Assembly (NCBI RefSeq): GCF_026914265.1
Contig: NC_069135.1
Span: 28,648,738 to 28,712,737, forward strand
Origin: Mya arenaria
Taxonomy: Eukaryota; Mollusca; Bivalvia; Myida; Myidae
Reading direction: 5' to 3'
DNA: 64,000 nt
In this document: piece by piece, positions 34,210 through 47,300 of the stretch
How positions within the stretch are numbered: position 1 is the stretch's first letter
How the letters are laid out: every line of letters begins with the position of its first letter
The notes under the pieces: model-generated
Seen by the model: only the letters and a program-made list of their open reading frames with translations
The model's database searches: none
Told to the model about the DNA's origin: nothing
Made by a program: the position numbers and the translations under genes

Positions 34210-36396
34210 TACCAGCACTGACTGCTTCACATCTATTTCAAAAGCTTTGAATGCCTTGTATTTCGATATGGTTTCTTGATTTTAAATTGGAGAGCAGTTC
34301 TTGACCACCATTATGAAAAAAATGTCTGTTTGATGCAATTTGATGTATTAAAATAAGAGTGTTAAATAAGAGTGTTTATTTTCATTTACTGCTTCGCAAA
34401 TGACCCATGATATTCCTTTCTTTAAACATTGTTAGAATCAGGGCATTTCATAAGAACCTTAATTAACGTCCAAGAATTGTGAGTCATTGGTGGTTATATT
34501 GACACTTGGGAAGTGTCAAAAAACATATCATATCTCTAATTTCAATTGGTAAAGGTCAAATAAATCAAAACTATTGTACTCATTAGCACCAAGGTCATGT
34601 TCTTCCATCAAATCTGTAGGGGGCTAGATGAAAGCTCCAATTTTTTATGGACACATTTTATTTTTAAAAACCTACTGAGGGTGTTTCCTTTTAGCACCCA
34701 CACAATTCTGTGGTTTTTATCTCGAAATTGAAATAAATCTCTTTGTTAAACTGACGACAAAACTATTGTATGTGGTGTTTTATTTATTTTACAGGAATAT
34801 AGCAAATATTTATATTTTTTCCACAATTTTAAACATTGACAAAATAGCTGTGTTCATCTGTGAATAGACAACATGAAAGAGTCAGAGTGACAATAATATA
34901 TATTAATATATGGTGTATTTAAGACACAAAATTGTTTTAAATGGATGATCTTAATAAATTTTGAAGATCGGAGTGAATGAACACATTTTGAAGATCGGAG
35001 TGAATGAACAAATTTTGAAGATCGGAGTGAATGAATTCTGAAAATGTTAATAAACTAACATGTTTCAATATAGACATTGAAAATACACTGCACTAACATC
35101 CGGAACTTGATTAGAAAATTTATTCTGTTCCATTGTGGGATTTAATCCAACTGTTTTACCAACCTTTCACAATATTTTTAATTATCGTACAACCTTTATA
35201 AAAACTGTAATTGTAGATGTAGAAGCAGGCAATCTTTTACTAATTTTAAGCAAACAATCTGTTCACAGAATATATCAGACCTGCGAATATAAACATGCAT
35301 GTAACACTTCTAAACTATATGAACAGACAACCTGACAATATAAATGTTTCAGTAAAATTGGTATAATGTGCTATGACGACTTGGAACAGATCGTATAAAG
35401 CAAAATGCATTTACATTATCTTCAGTCAACACATTTGTAAGACCCAATATTTGGAAACAGGAAAACTCCCATCTCATTAAACATGCTCTTTCATAATACA
35501 TAATTTTTCATGAGTGTACATGCATCACTTATGCAGTTAGAGTACAGCAGTGACTTTTGATTAAAAAACATGATGTTTGTTAACCCGACACAAATAGTTT
35601 TAACAAACACAAAAATAGTTTTGGCGACAACACCAACCACTAAAAAAAAGTAAAGGGAAAAAGCACTAAAACTATAAAATGACTTGGAATAAAATGCTTT
35701 ATAACATTGAAATCTATTGCACACAATCAACACAGATTACTTATTAAAACATCCTATTTAACATTTATAAATGAACATTAAAAAATTGAAACAAACTATT
35801 GGTCAATTGTTCAGAACTTTGTAAAAGTTAACAACATTGTTAACGTTATTGTTGTTAACTTTATTTTTGTTAACTTTCAAATTGTTACTGCTCTGGAAGT
35901 TTAATGGATACACATGTGATCTGCTGTTTTTCTAACAAGACTTGAGCCAACTGTTTAAACTGCACTTGTTTATTCAAATATATAAACATATCATGAAATA
36001 CTTCACAATCTAGTTATTAATCACATGGTTAATTTTAGCAAAGATTTGAACAATTTGCTTTGTGTTTAAAGGACTATTTTGTAAATAAAAACATTTTAAA
36101 TTCTTAAATTTGATCTTAAAGAGAGTTCTTGAAAAATTAAGTCAGTTATTGTTGCTTATTGATTCAAAATTACGGTAAATTGGGTCAGAAAAAAACCCTG
36201 ACACATCACAATATTTACTGGCGCTGATTTTCTGATTCACTAGCAATAATTATAAAAAACATACATGTACAAATCATACTGACCTTACTTAAACATACAT
36301 GTTGTATGTATTGGTAATTCATAAAAGGTCTTCTTTACAATGTTCAATATTCTACACAATATTCTACACAATTAATGCCTAATATTCATGTGTGAA
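34210..36396. other. Intergenic stretch after the C1q gene
   Basis: No gene recognised. ATTAAA at 34347-34352 and AATAAA at 34732-34737 are candidate poly(A) signals for the C1q gene. A three-copy tandem repeat lies at 34962-35037. Around 35820-35885 there is a cluster of GTTAAC and TTGTTAAC motifs. The remainder is AT-rich and plain. Confidence 0.5.
34962..35037. repeat. 27-bp tandem repeat, three copies
   Basis: Three consecutive copies of TTTTGAAGATCGGAGTGAAT followed by GAACA-type sequence, nearly identical, in otherwise unique DNA. Confidence 0.85.
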
Positions 36397-36592
36397 CCCC
36401 CGGCGTCTGAATCATTGTTTCTCTAAAATGTTGATCAATTTCATTTTGGGTACATATAATGAGATAAACAAAAAACTTCCTTGTATATCAAAAGCCTAAG
36501 ATATCTTCAGATGTGCCGTTTATCTTATTATATGTACCCAAAATGATAATAATCAACATGTGAGAGACAAACAATGATTTAGACGCCTGTGG
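36397..36592. mobile_element. Fold-back miniature element
   Basis: The left half (CCCCGGCGTCTGAATCATTG, then TTTTGGGTACATATAATGAG) is mirrored by the right half (CTTATTATATGTACCCAAAA, then CAATGATTTAGACGCCTGTG). About 80 bp on each side pair with scattered differences around a loop of about 35 bp. No coding content. Confidence 0.8.
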
Positions 36593-37856
36593 TTTTAACT
36601 ATAGATAATTGGCCTACATTGAAATGTAAAAAAATATAAAGATAATGACATCATTGTTTTAAGACACTATATTTAGACATGACATCATATTTCATTCCTA
36701 CATATTTTAACGTTAATTAAAGAATTGACATCAATTTACAAAACACACAATATCACAATATGGTAATAGCCCTGAGGTATTTGTCACTGGTATCAACATT
36801 ATTAAAAATTTAACATAATTATAGAATAATCCTCAACAATTACATAACTATAACCTTGACTTATCATTCATTTCAGGCAAGGAAACACTTTTAATATGTT
36901 TCATAATATGAGAAGTAGATCCTTGGTAATTTTAAAACAAATGCTCTTGTAACTATTCACAGGTATGTAAGACAATATATTTACTAAAAGTGACATTCCA
37001 AAAGTGGCAGTGCTCCAGCCAGGATTTGAAAAGGGTAGGGTTCTAGGTGAGAAAGGGCACTTTTGACTTCAGTGTCAAAACTATGTATATTTATATATGA
37101 ATATTTTTATATCAATTCAAAAAATCATTTATACAATATGGGCATTGGTAAGATGGAAATTATGAGATTATGAAGCTATATTTCATACATTACTTTTTCT
37201 CTTAACAAACAAGTTACATGCTCAGTAGTGAGGTACACAAAATTCCACATCCTTCTGTATCCAATAAAACTAATTTCAGATAATAAAAACAACCATAAAT
37301 TCTTCGCTCAATTATGTCAAACAAACAACATTCTGAAATTTTCTTTTTCACTCTTTTCCACTGAAGATCAACTGGTTTCAGGTAAAAGATAAAAGAACTG
37401 AATCCAAGCTTATCAACACAACTTGAAGAGCTAATTTGATGAAGTGCCATGAGGCAAGTTTTTGGCACCTAATATTATTCTGAACATAATTACATCAGAT
37501 TCAATAACTTCCATTTGTCTGGTTTTGAATTATCACAAAATACTTCATTGAAATTATAACTCTTTTGACCACTTTCTTCTACCAGGGGCTCCTGTCATCA
37601 AGATTTTAGGAGCAATTTTGTTCCTAGGAAGGTTTTAAAAATGTGCAATACCACAAGCACTTTTGAAAATCTCTCATAGGATTCTTCTTAAAGCAGCTCG
37701 CTGGTTCATTAGTCGTACGTTAAAAATGGAAAACTTGGTAGTAAAATTCCACCAATCCCTATTTTCTTGTTCTTATCTCTACAGTAAATTCAACCGCTTC
37801 CTGTTTTTTCAGTTCTTATATGAACAGAACACTACACCATATTCCACCACTTCCTG
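36593..37856. other. 3' flank of the ABHD6 gene
   Basis: AT-rich with no recognised gene. Since ABHD6 reads leftward, its 3' UTR must lie here. The short antisense frames (for example 37214-37468) show no known domain. Confidence 0.45.
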
Positions 37857-40800
37857 TTATCTGGTTTTTTGCTCTAATCCACTCCTGAATGTCAGTAAGG
37901 CCTTGGTCATGGCCCCCGGCCTGTCTGTGCTCATGGAATGTCCACATCGTGGAATGAGATCTACCCGCACACAATTGGGTAACAGTTCTTTCAACACTGC
38001 TGCTCCGGATGCATGAATTACCTGGGGTAAAGATGATATAGATTTATGAGAAATATAACCATATCATCTAAAATCCATCAATTTTCCTCTTGATGCTTAT
38101 GTTACTTAGGGTAAAGACGCTTTCATTAAGTTGACCATATTTAGAGACATGCAAGCACCTTGACACCAGAGACATTTCACCTGCCTACGCTTCTATGTAT
38201 GGCATTATATATATATACACATACTGATCAACACAATGTCTTATGTTTACACATCAAAATTGAGTTTTAAGAGCTTTCTTACACTAAATGTACATTGCAT
38301 TTTTAAGGACCTAGATAAAAAAAATCCTAACTCAATGGAATTCTAATATATACATTGACCCATAAAATATAATATGAAACACAAGAATAAAACCTCCACA
38401 AAGAAAAAGCATTTTACAATACACCTGCAGCCAGATATACAAGCCTGCAAGTAGCCCTGTATTGGTGAACTATTCACCATTCTTACTCAACATCTTAATT
38501 TTACCTAGCAAGCTTGTTGAATTCTTTAAGCAATATTAGTGCAAGATTTCAGACTTGTTGATCAACTTTTTATTTTAATGGCGGAGATTTATTAATTTTT
38601 GTTGACTGGTTTCTCTCACCTGGTCTTCCTCCCCCCAAATAATCTGTGTTGGAGCAGTTATTTTAGTGGCACAGTCTCGTAACAAGTGGTGGTTGTCTGG
38701 CTGAGCTATCATGTTGAACACTGGAATTGTACAAGCTGCCTGTTTTAACATTTGGCATTTAACACTTGTTTCCAAATTTAATCATTTTAATATACTTCCT
38801 AGTGTTTTTGATGCATATGTTCAAGCAAATAAAACAATCATTACAACTGTACAAAAGTAAAAAAAAGTACAAAAGTTGAAAGTTCTTGATCCCTATTCCA
38901 GCATAAATCCTGAACTTAAGAACCCCTAAATTTGAAATTAACTTACATTTTACACAAGGGGGAGTATTCAGTATAAGTCCTTTAAAACTAATTAGGTATA
39001 CATATATAAATAAAGTCAAGAATAGAGGAAATAAAATTAGTTTCAGCTATCTCCTCAATCCTTACCTTACATGTATGATATGTGTGCAATGTATTTTTAT
39101 AAAATAATGTTTAAACTAAATATAAACTCAATGAAGGGATTGGGGCATTTCCACATGATTGACTATTGATGTATATTAAATATCATGAATGATGACTTAC
39201 ATCTCGCATAAAATGGGTAATAGTTCTTCCTAAAATCCACTACTCCCTGCAGAATCTGAAGAAAAGAAACAAAGTAAAGTAAATTTCCATAAGATGATCA
39301 ATCTTTACCTACAATTAAATCAACTATTCATAAGCTCAATATGTTCAATGGTGTACAGATTTAACTATTCATTAAGTCTCCAATTTGACATAACATCTAC
39401 CCTAATGCTTTGTTTTGTTGAGATCATTGAAATTAAAAATCTTAAATTATAAAAAAACTACCTGTTTTGGTACCCAGCTGTTATTGAACTGTACAAAACG
39501 CAACATGTCCTGTACTTGGTGTGCGGACTGGGGAAACAGGAGGGTACATTTCTCATGCAGGTTGGTCATGCCCTGCTCCAGGGCAGCATGGATGTCACCC
39601 CAGAAGGGGCTCTCTATCGGGGTACGCACTGAAGGTAGAATGGGCTAGTGTAAGGCAAGTGTAAAGGCATACAGTAGTCAGTAAAACTGATTGGATCAAA
39701 TAATACTGAGATTCTCTCGTTCCCTTTATAATGTTTTACTATCAGGTATAAACAATGGAGTGCATGTTATATTCACCTACAATGTATGTTGCTTTAAATG
39801 CAAAAATGATTTTTGACACGTTTGACCGAAAATCACAGTTTTCTATTTTTGGTAACCAACTTCAACATGATGATGCAAATAAATTATTTATTTTATAATA
39901 GACCATAATTAATTATCAAAAGTCGCTTAAATACAACAATTTGACACTTGATTTACTGATCATCTGATATACTAAAAATCTTTGACATGCTATTTGACTC
40001 ACTGGCTGGGCATATGAGTGTGAGGGAGTGTATATGTTCAGGGTATTGAGCTGCATACAAGCCTGCTAGTGCACCACCCATAGACATGCCCACAAGATGG
40101 AATGGTTCCTCCTCCAGGCCAAGTCTGCATATGATCTGAAGGAAATGGGTATAAAACATTTATTTGTTAGGTATATTTTCAATGATTTTTGTTTTCTGAT
40201 AATTCAGACTAGAATTAATTTTTTGAAAGACGTGTATATGAACCCCTTTCATACCTATTTAAATTCACAGCATTATCAGGTAAAAAAATGAGCATATGCA
40301 CCAAAATAAACACTCACAAAATTATGCGAGCTACAAAATTGAATCATATTTTAATTAAATGAATACTAATTTTCAATACTTGCTGACAGTTTAAATTGCA
40401 ATCACTAATGTTTTCCTCTATTGTGAATGTGCAAATAGTATACAAAATGAACAAATTATGCACATCTTTAACTTGCCCCCAAATATATACTACACTATTC
40501 CCCTTTTATATTACAATCCCATTTTTATTGTCCTCATTATCATTGAAAAGTTTGAAATAGTGATTTAGATTCCCATTTTCATAGAAAATTTTGCCATTAA
40601 CTTTGGTCAAATTACGAAGTAAGACTTGGCATTGATAAACACTGACAACTCTACCTGATTCATTTTCTTGACAGTGGTTGTATGTGAGATGTCTTCATCT
40701 TCTGTGGGCGTGTCACTGTCACCATGACCTGGGAGGTCAACTGCGATCACATGACAGTCATGTGACAGGTTCTGAAACATGAAAAATAATACTTACTTTT

Positions 40801-43216
40801 CAGATTACTCTATCAGTTTATGTAAAATAATTGCCTAGCAACAATGTCAAATGAAAGACTAAACAAACAATAAACTAGGCTGCTATTCAAAAAACATCTT
40901 AAGTCATTTCCTTCGTTAAGTATCCCTCTGGTCATTTGGTACAATAACTTAATAATATCTGAAAGGACTTTAGATATTTTATCAACATCGTGTTATGCAC
41001 TATATAAACACAAACATTATTAAGGAGGATAATAATTTGGTACTTCAGAAACAAAAATAGAAACAGTAACAAAAAAGTCAAACACCACAGCTGATGAGAT
41101 ATTCAATAAGTGTAAGTTGCTGAACAGAACAAATGTATTGCATCAAACTAATACAAAATACTAGGGATGCAAACGAATATTCGATCAAACGTTTGGTATT
41201 CGAATGTCAAAATCGGTGTTCGAATATTCGATGTTTTTTTGTTAAATAAATACATCAATAAACCTTTTGCTTGAAACCCGGATGTTGTGTATAAAGTTTG
41301 TTTGTCATGATTTACAACGATTGGCCTATACTGCCAGAGTTGTGAATGTGATGACAATACACTAAACACGTGTCATATGTCATTTAGGGACATATCGTCG
41401 GGTACTGTAAAAACTCCCCGCAATTTAACAATATCTGCCTATAAGACAAGTGACACCAAAAATCAATTATTTTCGGTAAATGCCTTTTCCAATTAAGGAA
41501 TAAACTAGTTCCCGAGTTGGTTTGTTTTTTCTATAAGTTTATTTAGTGCAGGCCAATCCCAGAACTAGGCTGCTCGTTCTTCGGAAAGACCCTCCATTGG
41601 CGTATAACGTCATTTGACCAGAAGTCCATCTAAGTTCACGTTGTTTACAATTATGAAGGCACATGCATATAAATGAAAAGATTTAGTTTTTTACTTTACT
41701 TACTTTCATAATGTTTTACTTTTTGTCTTTCTGAAATGAGGAATTTCATAGGCTCATTTGGTAAAATTCAGGGTCCGCCGCGCGTATTGGTTACGACAAA
41801 GTATGGCTTATATGCCACGGCTATTACTTTAGCGAATACTATAAAAGTGTACTACAACTTTTAAAAGATGTATTTTGGTAATCGAATATTCGAATATTGG
41901 TTCGAAAGAATTACCGAATATTCGAATATCAATTTTGCCATTCGTTTGCATCTCTACAAAATACCCAAATGATGTTTTGACAGGGAGCAAGGTGACCTTG
42001 ACAGCACAATAATGCAGTCCTGTACAAATGAAGCTGATCCCCTAGGGCAAAATTATCTTTGTGCATGGTAAATAGATTTGCTTTTTGTCATAATGATCAC
42101 TCGGACCATGTGTGATGTTGTTTCCATTCTTAACTTAAACAAAAATATATTGTTAATAAAACTAAAAAGGAAGTATTAAGTATTACATAAGTATCAGTCT
42201 CTATTGAATCTATAAAATAAATTAATTATTCCACAATCAGATGACACCAAAATATTTCAAGATTACTAAAACTACAAACATAGAATAGTAAATCAATTTG
42301 AGTCTTCAGTAATTTAACAAGCTTTCCCTGTTCTTCATGTAAGAGTAAAAAACTAGTTAGTCATATGTAAAAGTAAAAACACATGTTTGTTTCAGCTGGA
42401 TTCCTTTATTTGCTTGTTTCTGAAGGTCACATCAAACGATTGGATGTCCAGCGGTTGAAATTAAAATTTGCAGCGTCTTCTAATATTACTATTTACTAAT
42501 TTATATACCGATAACTGCTTTTTTTAAACATCCGGTGCATTTAACTCTTGTCATGTGTTGATAGTACTGGGCTTTAGCTATATTTCTTAAATACCTTAGC
42601 TAGGGGAGACCACATAAACTTGCAGGCTGTGAATCCATGAAGCAGTATCATCGAGGGCTGGCCCTTTCTTCTTTTCCCTTTTTCACCATAGCAGATTGTC
42701 ATGTCGTCGATGTTTACATATTTCAGCTTGAGACCACTCAACCACACTGATATTCTGTATAATAAAATAAAGTCTTACAGCACCAAGTTGCCAATAACAA
42801 TATTCAATACTAGTGTGCAGCATATTTGAATAATGTAATAAATATGCATGCTACTTTCAGAACAGTTCTGTTCCGCCTACTTGTTACTGTTCTGATATAG
42901 AAGTATAGTTAATGTCTAGAAAAAAGGAAAAACTCTCTAGCATGGTTCAAAAAGAAAAGATATTAATGTTTAGACAAGTAAAAAAGAAATGAATAAGCTT
43001 TGTATTGCATAAATAGTAATAAATAGATTTCAACAGTTGTGTCATATTTGTGTTCTGGTAAATTATTTTAAACTAAGATACATATGAGCATGTTATTGAT
43101 CTATACCTGAAATACAGATGAATAAAGATGACTGGATGTACCATGTACATGTAGAGAAAAGCGCCTAGTCCAGCTAGAAAAAGATATGTTAGAGCCATCA
43201 TTCCGATCATTGTCAT
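37857..43216 (-). CDS. ABHD6: Monoacylglycerol lipase ABHD6
   Basis: Eight minus-strand exons join in phase to 337 residues, the same length as the human protein: 43107-43216, 42595-42754, 40655-40771, 40003-40135, 39462-39628, 39201-39246, 38620-38735 and 37857-38021. Residues 1 to about 36 are a hydrophobic membrane anchor. LLHGF at 74-78 is the oxyanion motif; GMSMGG carries the nucleophile Ser147; the acid is probably Asp282 in IIWGEEDQ; the base is His311 in CGHS. The family hydrolyses 2-arachidonoylglycerol and other monoacylglycerols at membranes. The exon 7 acceptor (at 38735) has a weak pyrimidine tract but is the choice that keeps phase and alignment. Intron 2 contains a hAT-type miniature element. 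The gene is divergent from HSP90B1. Confidence 0.94.
41162..41956. mobile_element. Second hAT-type miniature element
   Basis: The 795-bp element begins TAGGGATGCAAACGAAT and ends ATTCGTTTGCATCTCTA, one change from a perfect inverted repeat. It is flanked by the exact 8-bp duplication CAAAATAC at 41154-41161 and 41957-41964. Subterminal ATTCGAATATTCGA motifs and stretches of the interior match the element at 26574-27542, so the two are family members. It lies in intron 2 of ABHD6. No transposase. Confidence 0.93.
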
Positions 43217-43338
43217 CTACTGGATGTTTTTTAGCACCTGGAACATAAGATAGTTCAAGAACATATCAGTCATGTGAATTTTTTCATTCAAAACATTCTT
43301 CGAAATGAGCACCGACATATAAGCTGTTGAAATCTGTC

Positions 43339-43424
43339 TACCGGTAATACAAGTCATTCTAAAATGCTGTCCAGCCATTAAAAAATAAGCCTGGACGGCA
43401 TTTTAGAATGACTACCGGTAATAC
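43339..43424. mobile_element. Tiny fold-back element with 12-bp flanking repeats
   Basis: The direct repeat TACCGGTAATAC at 43339-43350 and 43413-43424 flanks a hairpin in which AGTCATTCTAAAATGCTGTC is mirrored by GACGGCATTTTAGAATGACT around a short AT-rich loop. It lies 123-208 bp upstream of the ABHD6 start codon. It could be a miniature element with its target duplication or a hairpin made by local duplication. Confidence 0.75.
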
Positions 43425-44150
43425 ATATACTTAAAAATGTATAAAAATCAGTTGAATGCAAGTTGCAACCTATGCATCTGATGATTTTCGGGTATAAATG
43501 CTGTAACATTTTGAAAACGTGTTCAATTATTTCAAGACCCCTACTATATATCATTATGACAAAGCCTCTCAACACTAATGAAAGCAGAATAAATGCATGG
43601 GCCATTGTTCATAATTATGACTTTATGGAACTAAATGAAAACATACTGTTCCTTCGAACACTTTCCATTTTGTAATTGTCACTATGTTTACGTTTCCGCT
43701 CTCACAAATTGAGTCTTCAAACATAAATATGAAGCCACACCATACAGTAATTCTAAAATCGTTACCAATATTAACCCCTCAGAGTATAACCACTTTCTAC
43801 TTTAAATAATACTTGTTATTGAACGAAATAAGAAAATGCACCACGAAATGGTTTAAAATACTTACAGCAATGTTATCTTAGAATTAATTCAAGAACAAAT
43901 GGAATACACCGTTACAATCTAAATACGATGAAGACAGGGAACTGTCAAATGTCAAAATAAACATCAGACCATAATTTTAACAGACTGGTATAGATAGCAG
44001 TGGAAATTGGTAATGAATTAATAAAAAGAAAGTAACCAGTCATGTTAACCGGTGAAAACGTCACCGAATTGGTCCGGGATTTTATGTCCAGGATGAATAA
44101 AATTGTGACACCGTTTTCACGCCCTGGTAGCAGTACACTCAAAATATTGA

Positions 44151-44169
44151 CCAATCAGAAAAGGCCAAG
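44151..44169 (+). promoter_or_regulatory. Near-consensus ER stress element
   Basis: CCAAT, nine bases, then CCAAG: one mismatch from the ERSE consensus CCAAT-N9-CCACG. It is 189 bp before the HSP90B1 start codon and in the opposite orientation to the perfect copy downstream. Confidence 0.5.
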
Positions 44170-44220
44170 TAAAACCGGGGTTGTCGTACCTGTTTTGTTT
44201 TGATTGGCTTACATATTCAG

Positions 44221-44239
44221 CGTGGTTCGCTTTGATTGG
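44221..44239 (-). promoter_or_regulatory. Perfect ER stress response element (ERSE)
   Basis: CGTGG, nine bases, ATTGG on the plus strand is exactly CCAAT-N9-CCACG on the minus strand. In vertebrates this element is bound by NF-Y with ATF6 or XBP1 and drives GRP78, GRP94 and calreticulin in the unfolded-protein response. It sits 118 bp upstream of the HSP90B1 start codon, as expected for such a promoter element. Function in this species is inferred. Confidence 0.85.
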
Positions 44240-44357
44240 ACAAATCTACTACACTGGGAATTCCCGATCTGCCAAACGTCAGTGTGAGGAGAGTTGTCCC
44301 GAATTTTTAGATATTTCTTCGAACAGTTCTTGACAGCTCTTAGGAGTTGATGGAAAT

Positions 44358-47300
44358 ATGAAGAAAACACTATTCATTCTAGCAGTTTTAGGAGTTTTGT
44401 GCGTTACCGGTGAGTACTTGCACGTTTACAGAGAGCTTGGCATGTTGGTAAACCGGTTCAAGATCAAGTTTCCATCCAACAATATTTCCTTTTTTGGCAG
44501 AATTTGATAATATTTACGATTTTGACATTCATGTGTTTAATCATTATGACATTGGTAAGTCCATTAAATGGATGCTTGTTTTCAAGCATGTCATTTCATT
44601 TAGGAAAACAAAAGTCAAAATCATGACAGAGTAAAAAATGCTGATTTTGCCTGATATTCCCTTAACATTATTAATTTCAGATTCTCTATTCCTGGTATGC
44701 TTATACTACTTTAACTTTACACATTTGTTTACCAAGTAAGCATTTACAGTTTATGGCATTGTCATTGTAAATTTATGAATATGATACGCATGAATTCACT
44801 AATTCAGATTGTCCTTTCTATTTTGGGGAAGGAGGGGTGGGGGGCCTGTCAAAAGTTGTGCTCCTCTTATGCCTAACCTAGACTGGCTAGAGCCACCCAT
44901 GTTCTAGGGGTCACGGACACTACAGACCATGGACATTACGGACCAGACATTACGGATCAGATTTAGGGACACTACGGATCAGATTTAGGGACACTACGGA
45001 ATGTCCATGGTCCGTAGTGTCCGTGACCCACATGTATCATTTGGACTGCTAATTACTTTGTGATGGTAAATCAGTGTTGCTTATACCAAAAAATTGCAAG
45101 ATTTGAAATGTTGTTACCACTTTCATCATTTTCAATGGCGATCACAAGCAGGAACACTAGTACCATCCTTCCTAGCATAGATCTCTTGCAGCTTGTCAAT
45201 AATTTTATTAAGGCAAACTTAGAATGAAGGTTTTATTCCAAAATAAAATGAAAACAAAAATGACTTCCATGCTTGACCTGCATAAGAGATTGTTCATGAA
45301 CTGTTATTATTTAAAAAAAAAATGATGCATAAAGAAGACACTGCATTGATGCCATGATCAGGTTGCTTAGGCGTGTATGATACAAATCTTATAAGGTTTC
45401 CACCTGTTTAACTGTTCACTGAATCTGTGGCTGTTACATGTTGCATATAGGTGGCAAGTATGCATACTCTCAGCCAACTGATGTACTATTGTGCCAAACT
45501 GGTTTTTTAAGGTGAGCTTGATTGTTTATGACACTCAACTTACTGCTGGAATTATCAACTGTATCATACATTAGTGTATAGATTCTTGATAAAACTGATT
45601 AATCCTAAATCTTATTCATTATTGAATAATTTATGAACATGCAGTTCATTTTCATGATACTGTTTACTAATTAAGTCTGTTTTGTGTATGATAAAACAGA
45701 CATATATCATATAATATTAATGATGTGCTATGTTTTTTGTTTCTTTGGGGGCACATACAATTTTTGATAAAATGCAAGTTGAATATCCCCTACCCCCAGA
45801 AGGAGGGGAGGTAAAAAACCCATTAGGCAACAGCCATGCATAAAATCAGGTTACCCAGTGATAACAGAAACTATCACTCCTTCATTTATCCTAAATATTG
45901 TAAATTTTCATTATAACATACGGCCATACCAAATGTTAAGTGTCTGTTAACCCTTTAGCACATAGACAAGTGGCCAGATTACACCTCCCAGTCAATAGCC
46001 ATCTTACTGATAAGCAGTCCTTATCTGCATAGATACTTTTCTGGATATTTGAAAATGAGAAAATGAATACAGCAGTATGACCTTAAAATCAATGTTACTC
46101 CAAATAATTGTGTCCAAATCTTTTTTATGTGAATTCATTTTTTATAGATAATTAAATTATCTAATAAATGGTGTAAATGATGAAATATTAAATTATTTTA
46201 TTTCAGCTGTGAATGTATTTTCAAGATGGATTTGTAACATTTCTTTGAAATGTCATAATTGCATTAAATCAAAGGGTAATAAAATGCTGGGATCGATCTA
46301 ATTTTTATTACCCCTATCATAAAAAAGACCCATCTGGATTAAAAAGCCGACAATTTATGTTCTTGTGTATTAAGACACAGAAATATGTCAGGAATATCCG
46401 GTGTCATCCAGCTGAGAGATCCAGTCCAAGGGCTCTGTTTAACTTTATTACCCCCTCATAAAATTGTTTACAAAAAAGAAAGCCGATAAATGATTTTCCG
46501 GTATGAATAAAAAGATCTAGATCAAACAAAACGCTTGCACATGACCTATTTTACAGCCAAAACTATGATGGACATTATATAAGCTTCACAGAAAATTTAC
46601 CCATCATTTTCTCATTTACTAATTGTTTCTTTTGTTTGTAAACAAAATATTACCTTTAAGTAAATATAATCTCAATTGATTTAAATGGTACAGTAAACTG
46701 AACTGACGTAATATATTTAATGATTTACGCATCAATGAATTTGGGGGAAATTCCATACAGTACTTAGCTCGTGGTCTCATTACGTCACAATGGGATATCA
46801 CACCTGCGATTGGGAGTATAAACACCTTCTCAATTTAGCAGACGATATTTTCAAGGGAAAATCAATACACAAAAGGTTAAACTTTAATTTTATAAACATC
46901 CGGGATATTGTTTACAAAAAGAAAGATGCAACATTGAAATATTGAAATGACCCTATTGAAATATGCGGGCCATGCGTTTACATCCAGTAATGGATACGGT
47001 CGGCCAAATGCGTATACATCTGGTAATGAGCTATGTCGGCCTATCTCGTATACATGCGCTAAAGGGTTAAGGGATTTGTTTGGGTCAAACAGATCGAAAA
47101 AACAAACTATTTTTATATGATCAATGATCTTGCTGAATATTTTTAATTTTGTTTTACCTACATACCTACTACAGAACACAGGTGTTAACAACATCGCCAT
47201 GCTTCATATTTTGTAATAGTGTTGTTTTGCATATGATATCAGAAAATGATTCATTCTGCTGTGAATCCCATAATCAACACACTTAAATATAAGTTTTATT

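Larger units (their letters stand above)
43217..44357. promoter_or_regulatory. Divergent intergenic region, ABHD6 / HSP90B1
   Basis: This 1,141-bp segment separates the two divergent start codons. The ABHD6 side holds a small fold-back element at 43339-43424. The HSP90B1 side (about 44030-44300) is richer in GC and has several CCAAT/ATTGG boxes and ACGTCA-like motifs (AACGTCACC near 44056, AACGTCAG near 44275), in addition to the stress elements annotated separately. Confidence 0.65.
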
